From Pseudomonas sp. 30_B (lineage in GTDB: Bacteria > Pseudomonadota > Gammaproteobacteria > Pseudomonadales > Pseudomonadaceae): 64,000 bases of DNA. Position 1 is the stretch's first letter; each line of letters begins with the position of its first letter. The DNA lies in NCBI RefSeq assembly GCF_017491605.1, contig NZ_JAFGYY010000003.1, positions 186,001 to 250,000 on the forward strand, given 5' to 3'. A model generated the notes under the pieces. That model ran no database searches. It saw only the letters and a program-made list of their open reading frames with translations, and was not told where the DNA came from. Position numbers and translations under genes: made by a program. Shown here piece by piece: positions 12,537 to 22,378 of the stretch.

Positions 12537-13379
12537 ATGGATATGAATTACGACACTCTGGTGAAGTCGGCCGAGGCCTGGCTGCCGGTGGTGCTCGCCT
12601 ACAGCGGACAGATCGTCCTGGCGCTGCTCACGCTGCTGATCGGCTGGTGGCTGATCAATACCCTGACCACCCGCGTCGGCGGCCTGCTCGCCACCCGCCA
12701 CGTCGACCGCACGCTGCGCGGCTTCGTCGGCAGCCTGGTGAACATCATCCTGAAGGTGCTGCTGCTGGTCAGCGTGGCCTCGATGATCGGCATCCAGACC
12801 ACCAGTTTCGTCGCCGCCATCGGCGCCGCCGGCCTGGCCATCGGCCTGGCGCTGCAGGGCAGTCTGTCGAACTTTGCCGGCGGGGTGCTGATCCTGTTGT
12901 TCCGCCCGTTCAAGGTGGGCGACACCATCGAGGCCCAGGGTGTCACCGGCACCGTCGACACCATCCTGATCTTCCACACCGTGCTGCGCACCGGCGACAA
13001 CAAGCGGGTGATCGTGCCCAACGGCGCGCTGTCCAACGGCACCATTACCAACTATTCCGCCGAGCCGACCCGCAAGGTGGTGTTCGATGTTGGCGTCGAT
13101 TACGAGGCGGATCTCAAGCGTGCCCAGTCGGTCCTCCTGGAACTGGCCGACGACCCGCGTGTGCTGCGTGATCCGGCACCGGTGGCGGTGGTGAGCACGT
13201 TGGGCGAGAGCGCCATCACCTTGTCCCTGCGCGTATGGGTGAAGAACGCCGATTACTGGGATGTGATGTTCCTGTTCAACGAAACCGCTCGCGACGCACT
13301 GGGCAAGCACGGTATCGGTATTCCCTTCCCGCACCGCGTGGTGAAGGTGGTGAAGGGCGAGATGGTCGGCATCGACTGA
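12537..13379 (+). CDS. mscS: Small-conductance mechanosensitive channel
   Basis: The 280-residue protein is close in length to E. coli MscS. Three transmembrane segments are visible (about 17-50, 62-85, 88-120). The last is the Gly/Ala-rich pore helix AAIGAAGLAIGLALQGSLSN. The beta domain with FRPFKVGDTIEAQGVTGTV and a C-terminal mixed domain follow. MscS channels open on hypo-osmotic membrane tension and release small solutes. ATG 12537 follows AGGGGAA at 12523-12529. A TTG in the same frame at 12516 is less likely. Confidence 0.93.
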   Translation: MDMNYDTLVKSAEAWLPVVLAYSGQIVLALLTLLIGWWLINTLTTRVGGLLATRHVDRTLRGFVGSLVNIILKVLLLVSVASMIGIQTTSFVAAIGAAGLAIGLALQGSLSNFAGGVLILLFRPFKVGDTIEAQGVTGTVDTILIFHTVLRTGDNKRVIVPNGALSNGTITNYSAEPTRKVVFDVGVDYEADLKRAQSVLLELADDPRVLRDPAPVAVVSTLGESAITLSLRVWVKNADYWDVMFLFNETARDALGKHGIGIPFPHRVVKVVKGEMVGID

Positions 13380-13392
13380 GTCTTCCTGCGTT

Positions 13393-13430
13393 CCATGAAA
13401 AAGGCCGGCATTCGCCGGCCTTTTTCATGG
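13393..13430. terminator. Bidirectional terminator between mscS and ampG
   Basis: A perfect 17-bp stem (13393-13409 with 13414-13430) has a four-base loop. The stem contains AAAAAGGCCGGC and its complement, so both strands end in a T tract. It serves both convergent genes, and the ampG stop codon (13425-13427) lies inside the right arm. Confidence 0.9.
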
Positions 13431-15239
13431 TGCCTGGTGACGCTCCGCGCTGGGTTGCGCCTGGGGCTCCGGCGGCTGCTCAGGCGCGCCGTTGGTCATG
13501 TCGCCGCGATTGCGCAGCCAGAGCCAGCCGATCAGCAGCAGGGTCGGTACACCGAGCAGGGCGGTGAAGAAGAAGAACCGCTCGTAGCCCATGCCTTCGA
13601 CCATGGTCCCCGAGTAGCCACCGATGAAGCGCGGCAGCAGCAGCATGGTGGAGCTGAGCATGGCGTACTGGGTGGCGGAGAACTTGAGGTTGGTCAGGCT
13701 CGACAGGTAGGCGACGAAGGCCGAGGTGGCCAGGCCGCCGCTGAAGTTGTCGAGCATGATGGTCACCACCAGCATGGTGACGTGGGGTTCGAGTACCTTG
13801 AGCAGGGCGAATACGTTCTGCCCCATCAGGTGCGGATCATCGATCGCCCCCATCTGCGCCAGCATGGCGAACAGCAGGTTGGTCGCCGCCGAGGCGGCAC
13901 CGCCGACGAACAGGATGGGCAGGATGCTGAAGCGGGCGATCAGCACGCCGCCGGCGGCGGCGCCGACCAGTGTCATGACCACGCCGAACAGCTTGCTCAC
14001 CGTGGCGATGGTGTCCTTGGTGAAGCCCATGTCGATGTAGAACACGCTGGCCATGGTGCCCATGACGGTGTCCGACATCCGGTAGGTGGAGATCAGGCCC
14101 AGCAGCAGCAGCGCCTGCCAGCGATAGCGGCGGACGAACTCGGTGATCGGCGTGAGCACCGGCGCCATCAGCAGGCGACCCGGTGCCGAGATGCAGCTCA
14201 GGGAAATCAGCAGGTACAGCGAGGCGAGCCACCACTTGCCGGCGCTGGCCATAGCGTAGAACGCGGTGCTGGTCACCAGCAGGATGATCAGCACCATCAC
14301 CGACACCGCCTGGTGGACGAAGTCGAACTGCGGCAGACCCTTGCCATGCACGGCGAGCAGCAGTGGGCGGCGTACCTTCGACAGCAGCTCGCGCACCGGA
14401 CGGATCTGCCGGCGGCCGTGGGGAGTCATGCAGATGCCGATGAAGATGGCGTAGAGCGCGGCGCGCGGCCAGGCCTGGTTGGTCAGCGCGGTGAGCATCG
14501 CCGGCACCGAGATCAGCAGCACCAGCAACTGCAGCACCGAGAGCAGCTGGTGGTTGAAGGCGAACGCCGAACTTCCGGCCTGCGGCTGTACGTTCACCGG
14601 AGGCTCGCTCATCAGCAGGGTGGTGATCAGGCCGGGCAGGATCAGCAGGGCGCACAGCCCGTAGGTCAGCCCCCAGGCCGCCTGGCTGTAGTGCAGCGCA
14701 CTGGAGCCGGCCCATTCGGCGAAGAACAGCACGCCGGCGGTGGCCGTCAGCACGGCGACCCGGTAGCCGGTCATGTAGCAGGCGGCGAGGGCGGCCTGGC
14801 GGGTGTTCTCGGCGATCTCCAGGCGATAGGCATCGATGGCGATGTCCTGGGTGGCGGAACCGAATGCCACCACCATGGCCAGGCAGATCAGCCAGTTCAG
14901 GTGCGCTTGCGGGTTGCACAGGGCCATGCCGAGCAGGCCCAGGGCGATCAGCCCCTGGCAGAACACCAGCCAGGAGCGGCGGCGTCCGAGGCGGCCGATG
15001 ATGGGCAGGCGCCACTGGTCGAGCATGGGCGACCACACCCATTTGAAGGCGTAGACCAGGCCGATCCAGCTGGCGAAGCCGATGGTTTCCCGAGCGACAC
15101 CTGCCTCACGCAGCCATACCGAGAGCGTCGAAAGCACCAGCATGTACGGAAGGCCGGCGGCGAATCCCAGAAGCAAAAGCGCGAGGCTGGCGGGAGACTT
15201 GTAGGCAATCCATGCCTCTCGCCAGGAATGCTCTTTCAT
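13425..15239 (-). CDS. ampG: AmpG muropeptide permease
   Basis: The 604-residue protein is a multi-spanning major-facilitator-type membrane protein starting MKEHSWREAWIAYKSPASLA. It has FASWIGLVYAFKWVWSPMLDQW and ATQDIAIDAYRLEI, typical of AmpG. AmpG imports GlcNAc-anhydroMurNAc peptides into the cytoplasm for recycling and so supplies signals that induce AmpC beta-lactamase through AmpR. The length resembles P. aeruginosa AmpG. The position next to mscS and yajQ is conserved there too. The C-terminal tail is hydrophilic and Pro/Gln-rich. Confidence 0.95.
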   Translation of the reverse strand: MKEHSWREAWIAYKSPASLALLLLGFAAGLPYMLVLSTLSVWLREAGVARETIGFASWIGLVYAFKWVWSPMLDQWRLPIIGRLGRRRSWLVFCQGLIALGLLGMALCNPQAHLNWLICLAMVVAFGSATQDIAIDAYRLEIAENTRQAALAACYMTGYRVAVLTATAGVLFFAEWAGSSALHYSQAAWGLTYGLCALLILPGLITTLLMSEPPVNVQPQAGSSAFAFNHQLLSVLQLLVLLISVPAMLTALTNQAWPRAALYAIFIGICMTPHGRRQIRPVRELLSKVRRPLLLAVHGKGLPQFDFVHQAVSVMVLIILLVTSTAFYAMASAGKWWLASLYLLISLSCISAPGRLLMAPVLTPITEFVRRYRWQALLLLGLISTYRMSDTVMGTMASVFYIDMGFTKDTIATVSKLFGVVMTLVGAAAGGVLIARFSILPILFVGGAASAATNLLFAMLAQMGAIDDPHLMGQNVFALLKVLEPHVTMLVVTIMLDNFSGGLATSAFVAYLSSLTNLKFSATQYAMLSSTMLLLPRFIGGYSGTMVEGMGYERFFFFTALLGVPTLLLIGWLWLRNRGDMTNGAPEQPPEPQAQPSAERHQAP

Positions 15240-15280
15240 GGGGGTTGTATTCCAGCAGATCGAAAATTACGCGAACTCTA

Positions 15281-15655
15281 CTAGGACTGCTCGCTGCTAG
15301 GCCAGCCGTGCCGACGTATGTCCACCCTATCGTTATGGATTCTGACACCCTCCGCACGCAATCGTGCGCGCTGCTCGTTTCCCGACGGGGTACCTTGCGC
15401 AAGGCTGATGCGCCCACCAGCGGCGATCACCCGGTGCCAGGGCAGGCGGGTATCGGCCGGCAACTGCCCGAGGATGCGTCCGACCAGGCGTGCCGCACGC
15501 CCCAGGCCGGCGAGGCGGGCCAGTTCGCCGTAGCTGACGACGCAGCCCTCGGGCACCTGGGCGAGTACCAGGAAGATCGCCTCGCGGCGCACCTGCAGGC
15601 TTTCCAGGCCGAGATCGGCGGGGGGAGCGGGGGAATCGGTCTTGCGCTTGGGCAT
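15281..15655 (-). CDS. Alkyltransferase-like protein (ATL, MGMT homologue lacking the active-site Cys)
   Basis: The 124-residue protein is the DNA-binding domain of the O6-alkylguanine transferase family (VVSYGELARLAGLGRAARLVG). In place of the catalytic PCHRV it has LPWHRVI, with Trp for Cys. This is the signature of alkyltransferase-like proteins, which bind O6-alkylguanine without repairing it and hand the lesion to nucleotide excision repair. It lies 41 bases upstream of ampG on the same strand and may share its transcript. Confidence 0.9.
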   Translation of the reverse strand: MPKRKTDSPAPPADLGLESLQVRREAIFLVLAQVPEGCVVSYGELARLAGLGRAARLVGRILGQLPADTRLPWHRVIAAGGRISLAQGTPSGNEQRARLRAEGVRIHNDRVDIRRHGWPSSEQS

Positions 15656-15780
15656 GGTGTGCTCACGTTTCGCGGCTTACCGGGAGCATATCGGTATGTC
15701 GGCGGCGGGCAAATCATCGCGGGCTCGAAGACCCATCTGTCAGTGCGGATGAACTTCCCCGCGCAGGGGCCGGTCAGTCG

Positions 15781-15808
15781 TTGCTCAAGCGTCGGGTAAC
15801 TGGATAAT
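15781..15808 (+). promoter_or_regulatory. Probable sigma70 promoter of the DUF481 gene
   Basis: TTGCTC (15781-15786) and GATAAT (15803-15808) are separated by 16 bases and lie 40 bases before the ATG at 15849. Confidence 0.55.
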
Positions 15809-15848
15809 GCCCGGCTTTTTTGCCCACTGAGCCCGTTGAACCTGACTC

Positions 15849-16850
15849 ATGCTGTCCAGAAACCTGCTGTTCGTTGCACTTGCCAGTTGTTCCATTTCCG
15901 CCGTTGCCGACACCGTCTGGCTGAAGAACGGCGACCGCCTCACCGGCACGATCAAACTCTATGACGGCGGCAAATTGCTGCTCAATACCGACTATGGCGG
16001 CGAGATCACCCTGAAGGGGGATCAGATCGCCACCCTGGAGACCGAGCAGAACCTCCTGGTCAAATACGACGAGGAAACCGGCGAGCATTCCAAGGGCCTC
16101 AAGGCCTCCGAACCCGGCAAGGTCACCCTGGTCAACGGTTCGCCGCGCACGGTGGACGTCGCCAGTATCGAACAGATGATGCCGCCCAAGCCGATCCTCG
16201 AAGACTGGGTGTGGACCGGCAACGTCGACTTCTCCCTCGACCACAAACAGGCCGAGAACGATGTCGAGGACTACGACATCGACTTCAAGACCAACGCCCG
16301 TCATGGTCGCTGGCGGCACAACCTGCAAGGCGAATACAACCGCGAGAAGAAGGACGACTCGGTCAGCACCAACAACTACTCGGCCGAGTACGCGCTGGAC
16401 CGTTTCCTCGACGAACACTGGTTCTGGCAGGGGCAGGCACAGTACAAGCGCGACTGGGTCGAGGACCTGCAGAAGAAGCGAACCGTCGGTACCGGCCCCG
16501 GCTACCAGTTCTGGGATAACGAGTTGGGCGCGTTCTCCCTGGCCACCCTGATCAACCGCAACGACTACGAATTCACCGATAACGAGAAGGATCACTTCTA
16601 TTCCAGCAGCCTGAAGTGGGACTACAACCGCTTCCTGCTGGCCAAGAAGTTCGAGCTGTTCACCAACGGCGAGGTCAGCAAGCCGCTGGAGTCGAATGTG
16701 GAATATGAGCTCGATAGCGAGGCGGGGGTGCGCTACAAGCTGACTTCCTGGGCCTCCCTGAGCATGAAGGCGGAATGGGACAAGCTCAGCGGCCATGACG
16801 GTGACGTCAACGAGCGGCGTTACACGCTGGGGCTGGGTGTCGGCTGGTAA
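15849..16850 (+). CDS. DUF481 family outer-membrane protein
   Basis: The 333-residue protein starts with a signal peptide (MLSRNLLFVALASCSISAVA) and a short domain TVWLKNGDRLTGTIKLYDGG. From about residue 115 it has alternating beta strands rich in Trp and Tyr (VWTGNVDFSLDHKQ and onward) and ends in YTLGLGVGW. The C-terminal aromatic residue is typical of outer-membrane beta barrels. DUF481 members include the E. coli salt-induced YdiY. The function is not known. The gene stands alone with its own promoter and is followed by a REP element and a terminator. Confidence 0.88.
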   Translation: MLSRNLLFVALASCSISAVADTVWLKNGDRLTGTIKLYDGGKLLLNTDYGGEITLKGDQIATLETEQNLLVKYDEETGEHSKGLKASEPGKVTLVNGSPRTVDVASIEQMMPPKPILEDWVWTGNVDFSLDHKQAENDVEDYDIDFKTNARHGRWRHNLQGEYNREKKDDSVSTNNYSAEYALDRFLDEHWFWQGQAQYKRDWVEDLQKKRTVGTGPGYQFWDNELGAFSLATLINRNDYEFTDNEKDHFYSSSLKWDYNRFLLAKKFELFTNGEVSKPLESNVEYELDSEAGVRYKLTSWASLSMKAEWDKLSGHDGDVNERRYTLGLGVGW

Positions 16851-16908
16851 CGCCGTCTCCCGGCTGAGGTGGTGCGGGCGGGCTTCAACTCCGGCACGGG
16901 ATGCTTTC

Positions 16909-17002
16909 GTAGGAGCGGAGCTTCTCCGCGAAATCCCGGCGAAGCCGGGACGGACGTTGTGGCCGGCCTTGCGGCCGGATCGCGGATAAGATCCGCTCCT
17001 AC
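16909..17002. repeat. REP-type inverted repeat, long form
   Basis: GTAGGAGCGG (16909-16918) is inverted as CCGCTCCTAC (16993-17002). Inside are two further GC hairpins, one around TCCCGGCGAAGCCGGGA and one around GGCCGGCCTTGCGGCC. It fills the gap between the convergent DUF481 and SDR genes. Confidence 0.75.
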
Positions 17003-17017
17003 GGGAGCTGAAAACAA

Positions 17018-17044
17018 AAAGCCCCGCGCTTGGCGGGGCTTTTA
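17018..17044. terminator. Terminator between DUF481 and SDR genes
   Basis: AAAGCCCCGC (17018-17027) pairs with GCGGGGCTTT (17033-17042) around a five-base loop. A and T tracts on both sides make it usable from either strand. Confidence 0.85.
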
Positions 17045-17057
17045 TTGGCAGGGCGGA

Positions 17058-17816
17058 TTACAGACGCAGACCGCCGTCCAGCTCCAGCACACGTCCGGTG
17101 TAGTAGTCGTTCTCGAGGATGTAGGCCACCGAGTGAGCGATTTCCATCGGCTTGCCCAGGCGCTTGAGCGGAATGCCGGAGGTCATCTTCTCCAGGGCCT
17201 CGGGCTTCATGCTGGCGACCATGTCGGTCTCGATGAAGCCGGGCGCAACGCCCGCCACGCGGATGCCGTAGCGCGCCAGCTCCTTCGCCCACACCACGGT
17301 GTCGGCGGCGACGCCGGCCTTGGCCGCGGAGTAGTTGGCCTGGCCCATGTTGCCGGCACGGGAGATGGAGGAAATGTTGACGATGGCGCCTTCGTTCTTC
17401 AGCTCGATCATCTTCGCGGCGACTTCGCGGGTGCAGAGGAACACGCCGGTCAGGTTCACGTCGATCACCGCCTGCCACTGCGCCAGGCTCATCTTGCTCA
17501 GCTCGCCGTCCTTGACCTTGATGGTCAGGCCGTCGCGCAGGATACCGGCGTTGTTGACCAGGCCATTGATGGCGCCGAAGTCGCTGGCGACCTGGGCCAC
17601 CATGTGGGTAACCTGTTCCTCATTGGCGACGTTGCACAGGTAGGCACGGGCGTCACCGCCGGCGGCCTTGCAGGCGGCCACCGCTTCGTCCAGTTTTTCG
17701 GCGTTGAGGTCAACCAGCGCCAGACGGGCGCCCTTGGCGGCGAGGTACTCGCCCATGGCGCGCCCCAGGCCCTGGCAGCCGCCGGTGATGATGATGACCT
17801 TGTCTTTCAATTGCAT
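17058..17816 (-). CDS. Short-chain dehydrogenase/reductase (FabG-like)
   Basis: The 252-residue protein is a classical SDR. It has [12 protein letters not shown] (TGxxxGxG cofactor loop), LVNNAGI, the catalytic Ser in [10 protein letters not shown], and YSAAK with the catalytic Tyr and Lys. PGFIETDM follows, as in 3-oxoacyl-ACP reductases. The substrate is not known. It may reduce 3-oxoacyl-ACP or another ketone with NAD(P)H. ATG 17816 ([13 protein letters not shown]) is the family start. The longer open frame upstream is antisense to hugZ. Confidence 0.9.
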   Translation of the reverse strand: MQLKDKVIIITGGCQGLGRAMGEYLAAKGARLALVDLNAEKLDEAVAACKAAGGDARAYLCNVANEEQVTHMVAQVASDFGAINGLVNNAGILRDGLTIKVKDGELSKMSLAQWQAVIDVNLTGVFLCTREVAAKMIELKNEGAIVNISSISRAGNMGQANYSAAKAGVAADTVVWAKELARYGIRVAGVAPGFIETDMVASMKPEALEKMTSGIPLKRLGKPMEIAHSVAYILENDYYTGRVLELDGGLRL

Positions 17817-17924
17817 CTGAAGAACCCCACGAGCAGTTTCTGGTGAGAGGCCTCGCCGGCGGCTGAGAACAGAGTCATCCTGCCCGTCCGTTTGGTGACG
17901 GATTCTTTGCGAGGAGTCATAAAG

Positions 17925-18662
17925 GTGAGCGTGAAAGCCGCTAAGAATGCCCGAGAATTGCTGCTCAAGGAATACCGGGCAGTCCTCTCCACCCACTCGA
18001 AAAAGTGGCCGGGATTCCCCTTCGGCTCGGTGGTGCCGTATTGCCTGGACCAGGCGGGCCGGCCGCTGATCCTGATCAGCCGCATCGCCCAGCACACCCA
18101 CAACCTGCAACAGGACGGCAAATGCTCGCTGCTGATCGGCGAGCGCAGCGCCGCCGACATCCAGGCCGCCGGCCGCCTGACCCTGCTGGCCGAGGCGCGG
18201 CTGATCGAGGACGTCGATGCCATCGCCGACGCCGCCGAGCGCTACTACCGCTATTTCCCCGGCTCGCAGGACTACGACATCGTCCATGACTTCGATTTCT
18301 GGGTCCTGGAGCCGGTGCAATGGCGCTACATCGGCGGTTTTGGCGACATCCACTGGCTGGGCGCCGACAGCGTGCCGCTGGCCAATCCCTTCGTCGGCGA
18401 GGTGGAGCGCAGCATGGTCGGGCACATGAACAGCGACCATGCCAATGCCATCGCGCACTATGTCGAACTGGCCGGACTGCCGGGCGAGGCGACGCCGGAG
18501 CTGGCGGGAATTGATACAGAAGGTTTCCACCTGCGCATCGGCCAGGTCCTGCACTGGCTGCCGTTCCCCGCGCCGTGCGGCGAGCCTGGCGAGGTCCGCC
18601 AGGCGCTGGTGCAGCTGGCGCGGGCGGAAGCCTGGCCGGGCAATGAAGTGATCCAGGCCTGA
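17925..18662 (+). CDS. HugZ-like haem-utilisation protein (pyridoxamine-phosphate-oxidase fold, DUF2470)
   Basis: The 245-residue protein combines a split-barrel PNPOx-like domain (about 1-150, including [21 protein letters not shown]) with a C-terminal DUF2470 domain beginning [17 protein letters not shown]. This layout is that of the HugZ/HutZ family. Some members bind and degrade haem, and others have no known role. GTG 17925 is chosen because GAGGAG (17911-17916) sits eight bases before it. It is divergent from the SDR gene. Confidence 0.8.
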   Translation: MSVKAAKNARELLLKEYRAVLSTHSKKWPGFPFGSVVPYCLDQAGRPLILISRIAQHTHNLQQDGKCSLLIGERSAADIQAAGRLTLLAEARLIEDVDAIADAAERYYRYFPGSQDYDIVHDFDFWVLEPVQWRYIGGFGDIHWLGADSVPLANPFVGEVERSMVGHMNSDHANAIAHYVELAGLPGEATPELAGIDTEGFHLRIGQVLHWLPFPAPCGEPGEVRQALVQLARAEAWPGNEVIQA

Positions 18663-18699
18663 GCCATCCCTTGAGCTTATCCCTTGAGCCATCCCTTGA
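18663..18699. repeat. Three short imperfect tandem repeats
   Basis: GCCATCCCTTGA, GCTTATCCCTTGA and GCCATCCCTTGA follow one another directly between the hugZ-like gene and fxsA. They overlap no coding region. Confidence 0.6.
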
Positions 18700-18762
18700 A
18701 ATCGGGGCGGGGCGTCGCCACCTAGCCTTTACCCGGGCAATTGTCCCGCCAAGGATTCACCG

Positions 18763-19230
18763 ATGCGAGTTCCCCTGTTCCTGATTCTGTTGTTCCCGCT
18801 GATCGAGCTGGCCGTGATGATCAAGGTCGGTAGCGTGATCGGCGTGGGCTGGACCCTGCTTTTGATCATCGCTGGCGCCTTCATCGGTGCCGCGGTGCTG
18901 CGCGTGGCTGGCTTCGCCACCGCGATGCGCGCCCGTGAGCGCCTGAGCCGCGGCGAGCTGCCCGAGCAGGAAATGCTCGAAGGCCTGGTCATCGCCGTTG
19001 GTGGCGGCCTGCTGATGCTGCCGGGCTTCATCAGCGACATCATCGGTCTCCTCTGCCTGATTCCCTTCACCCGTCACCTGATGCTCAGTCGCGTGCGCCA
19101 GCGCATGCAGGAGCAGGCTATGCGCCGGCGTGCCTTCGCCGACGACCCCGCTGCCCAGCAGCGTGGCGGTCCGAACGTGATCGAAGGGGAATACCAGCGT
19201 CGCGAGGAAGACCGCGACCGTCTGCGTTGA
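18763..19230 (+). CDS. fxsA: FxsA family cytoplasmic-membrane protein
   Basis: The 155-residue protein matches FxsA: MRVPLFLILLFPLIELAVMIKVGSVIGVGWTLLLIIAGAF-type opening, two further hydrophobic segments with the conserved GGGLLMLPGFISDIIGLLCLIP, and a charged cytoplasmic tail. In E. coli, FxsA overproduction relieves exclusion of phage T7 by the F plasmid. Its normal role is unclear. It lies directly upstream of groESL, as in many gammaproteobacteria. Confidence 0.9.
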   Translation: MRVPLFLILLFPLIELAVMIKVGSVIGVGWTLLLIIAGAFIGAAVLRVAGFATAMRARERLSRGELPEQEMLEGLVIAVGGGLLMLPGFISDIIGLLCLIPFTRHLMLSRVRQRMQEQAMRRRAFADDPAAQQRGGPNVIEGEYQRREEDRDRLR

Positions 19231-19290
19231 GCCTTGGGTGGCCCTGGCTGCCCAAGACAGCCGTCCGAGCAAAAATTTTTTCTTCACACC

Positions 19291-19318
19291 CTTGAAATGC
19301 CTTGCAGCGACCTTATGT
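19291..19318 (+). promoter_or_regulatory. Heat-shock (sigma32) promoter of groESL
   Basis: CTTGAAA (19291-19297) and CCTTATGT (19311-19318) with a 13-base spacer match the sigma32 consensus CTTGAAA / CCCCAT-T. An AT-rich stretch (19270-19283) lies just upstream. The groES ATG is about 150 bases further on, so the transcript has a long leader. Confidence 0.8.
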
Positions 19319-19466
19319 TCCGGACACCGCAAGGTCCCTGTCACACGGACAGGCTGCTCTTTACGCGACTCGCCAACCGGGTCGCAAACCGGCACCGCCG
19401 GATTCAACAAAACCTGCCGGGCATCGATCCGGCCGTTGGAAATCACTGTTTGGGAGAGTTACGACT

Positions 19467-19760
19467 ATGAAGCTTCGTCCTCTGCATGACCGCGTCGTCA
19501 TCCGTCGCAGCGAGGAAGAGACCAAGACCGCAGGCGGCATCGTGCTGCCGGGTTCCGCCGCCGAGAAGCCGAACCGCGGTGAAGTGGTCGCCGTCGGTAC
19601 CGGCCGCGTGCTGGACAGCGGCGAAGTTCGCGCTCTGGCAGTGAAAGTGGGTGACAAGGTGGTCTTCGGCCCGTACTCGGGCAGCAATGCCATCAAGGTT
19701 GACGGTGAAGAACTGCTGGTGATGGGCGAGTCCGAGATCCTCGCCGTCCTGGAAGACTGA
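19467..19760 (+). CDS. groES: Co-chaperonin GroES
   Basis: The 97-residue protein starts [18 protein letters not shown], has the mobile loop [20 protein letters not shown], and ends [10 protein letters not shown], all typical of GroES. Seven copies cap the GroEL cage. ATG 19467 follows GGGAGAG. The open frame continues upstream but the family start is clear. It is 48 bases from groEL and shares its heat-shock promoter. Confidence 0.98.
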   Translation: MKLRPLHDRVVIRRSEEETKTAGGIVLPGSAAEKPNRGEVVAVGTGRVLDSGEVRALAVKVGDKVVFGPYSGSNAIKVDGEELLVMGESEILAVLED

Positions 19761-19796
19761 TCCAGTCCGTCCCCCAACCCACTGAATTCGATTTAG

Positions 19797-21449
<1,653 letters not shown>

Positions 21450-21470
21450 GCCACCCGGCACCTGCTGTAA

Positions 21471-21500
21471 GAAAAAGCCCCGCTTAGGCGGGGCTTTTTC
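21471..21500. terminator. Terminator after groEL
   Basis: GAAAAAGCCCCGC (21471-21483) and GCGGGGCTTTTTC (21488-21500) form a perfect 13-bp stem with loop TTAG. The T tract on the plus strand ends the groESL operon. Confidence 0.9.
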
Positions 21501-21530
21501 ATGCGTGAGGGTTATGCCAGACTGCGCCGC

Positions 21531-21650
21531 AGGAGATGGCATTCCTCCTTCAACCGCCCTCGTGGCTGATGATGCCTACGCATAGACCTGGAAAGGCGCG
21601 TAGGCGCTCGCCTGCAGCCTGTCCCAGACACCCCTTCCCAGGACAGGATC
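21531..21650 (+). promoter_or_regulatory. Fluoride riboswitch (crcB motif) with expression platform
   Basis: The aptamer (21531-21581) fits the crcB/fluoride RNA. GGAG (21532-21535) pairs with CTCC (21545-21548), AACCGCCC follows, and then GGCTGAT precedes GATGCCTAC. The long-range pairing is GGCAT (21538-21542) with ATGCC (21572-21576). Downstream, GCGTAGGC (21598-21605) can pair with the aptamer's own GCCTACGC (21574-21581), so the two folds exclude each other. A further 7-bp helix, CCTGTCC (21618-21624) with GGACAGG (21641-21647), buries the crcB ribosome-binding site. The switch is predicted to turn crcB on when fluoride binds. Confidence 0.88.
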
Positions 21651-22034
21651 ATGTGGAAATCCATTCTCGCCGTATCCCTCGGAGCCGCCCTCGGCGCCTT
21701 GCTGCGCTGGGTGCTCGGGCTCAAACTCAATACGCTGTTGCCATCCATGCCGCCGGGCACGGTGGTCGCCAACCTGGTCGGCGGCTACATCATCGGCGCG
21801 GCCATCGCTTTCTTCGCCAATACCCCGGGCCTGGCGCCAGAATGGCGTTTACTGATCATTACCGGCTTCTGTGGCGGCCTGACCACCTTTTCGACCTTTT
21901 CGGCCGAGGTCGTGGTACTGCTGCAGCAGGGCCGTCTGGTCTGGGCGCTGGGCGCAATCGCCACGCACCTGGCGGGTTCGCTGCTGATGACCGTGCTGGG
22001 ACTGCTGTCGGTCCATTGGCTGATGGGGCGATGA
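21651..22034 (+). CDS. crcB: Fluoride channel CrcB/FluC
   Basis: The 127-residue protein has four transmembrane helices and the Fluc motifs [17 protein letters not shown] and [13 protein letters not shown], including the central Na+-binding GGxTTFSTF loop. Fluc proteins form dual-topology dimers that let fluoride leave the cell. A fluoride riboswitch lies directly upstream, which strongly supports the role. Confidence 0.96.
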   Translation: MWKSILAVSLGAALGALLRWVLGLKLNTLLPSMPPGTVVANLVGGYIIGAAIAFFANTPGLAPEWRLLIITGFCGGLTTFSTFSAEVVVLLQQGRLVWALGAIATHLAGSLLMTVLGLLSVHWLMGR

Positions 22035-22050
22035 GGTCGGGGAGGTCGCA

Positions 22051-22371
22051 ATGAACGGTTTCCAGCTGAAGTTCTTCACCCAGCAGGATCGCAAGCATGC
22101 CGGTCTGCCGGTGGCCCAGTGGCTGCTGGAGGAGGCGCGGCGCCAAGGCGTGCGTGGCGCGACCCTGATGACCGCGAGCGAAGGATTCGGCAAGACCGGG
22201 AAGATCCACTACACGCATTTCTTCGAACTGGCCGACCAGCCGCAGGAGGTCACCATGGCGGTGACCGCCGAGGAGTCCGAGCGGATCTTCGCGGTGATCC
22301 GCCAGGCCGGGGTCAAGCTGTTCTACGTGAAGACGCCGATCGAGTTCGGCGTGGTCGGCGAGAACGAGTGA
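22051..22371 (+). CDS. DUF190 family protein (PII-like fold), fluoride-linked
   Basis: The 106-residue protein is a DUF190 member (MNGFQLKFFTQQDRKHAGLP, GARRQGVRGATLMTASEGFG-like core, KIHYTHFFELADQP). The family has a ferredoxin-like fold similar to PII signal proteins. It starts 17 bases after crcB with GGAGG before the ATG, so it falls under the same riboswitch. DUF190 genes often neighbour crcB in other bacteria. The biochemical job in fluoride resistance is not established. Confidence 0.85.
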   Translation: MNGFQLKFFTQQDRKHAGLPVAQWLLEEARRQGVRGATLMTASEGFGKTGKIHYTHFFELADQPQEVTMAVTAEESERIFAVIRQAGVKLFYVKTPIEFGVVGENE

Positions 22372-22378
22372 GCCGCGC

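Noticed and set aside
13395-15284. 629-codon open frame antisense to ampG
   Set aside because: Composition rich in Gln/His/Gly/Asp with no domain; ampG is certain on the minus strand.
15281-15655. Functional O6-methylguanine-DNA methyltransferase
   Set aside because: The active-site Cys is replaced by Trp, so it is an alkyltransferase-like protein rather than a repair methyltransferase.
18663-18699. CRISPR-like array
   Set aside because: Units are 12-13 bases and directly abut with no spacers; this is a simple tandem repeat.
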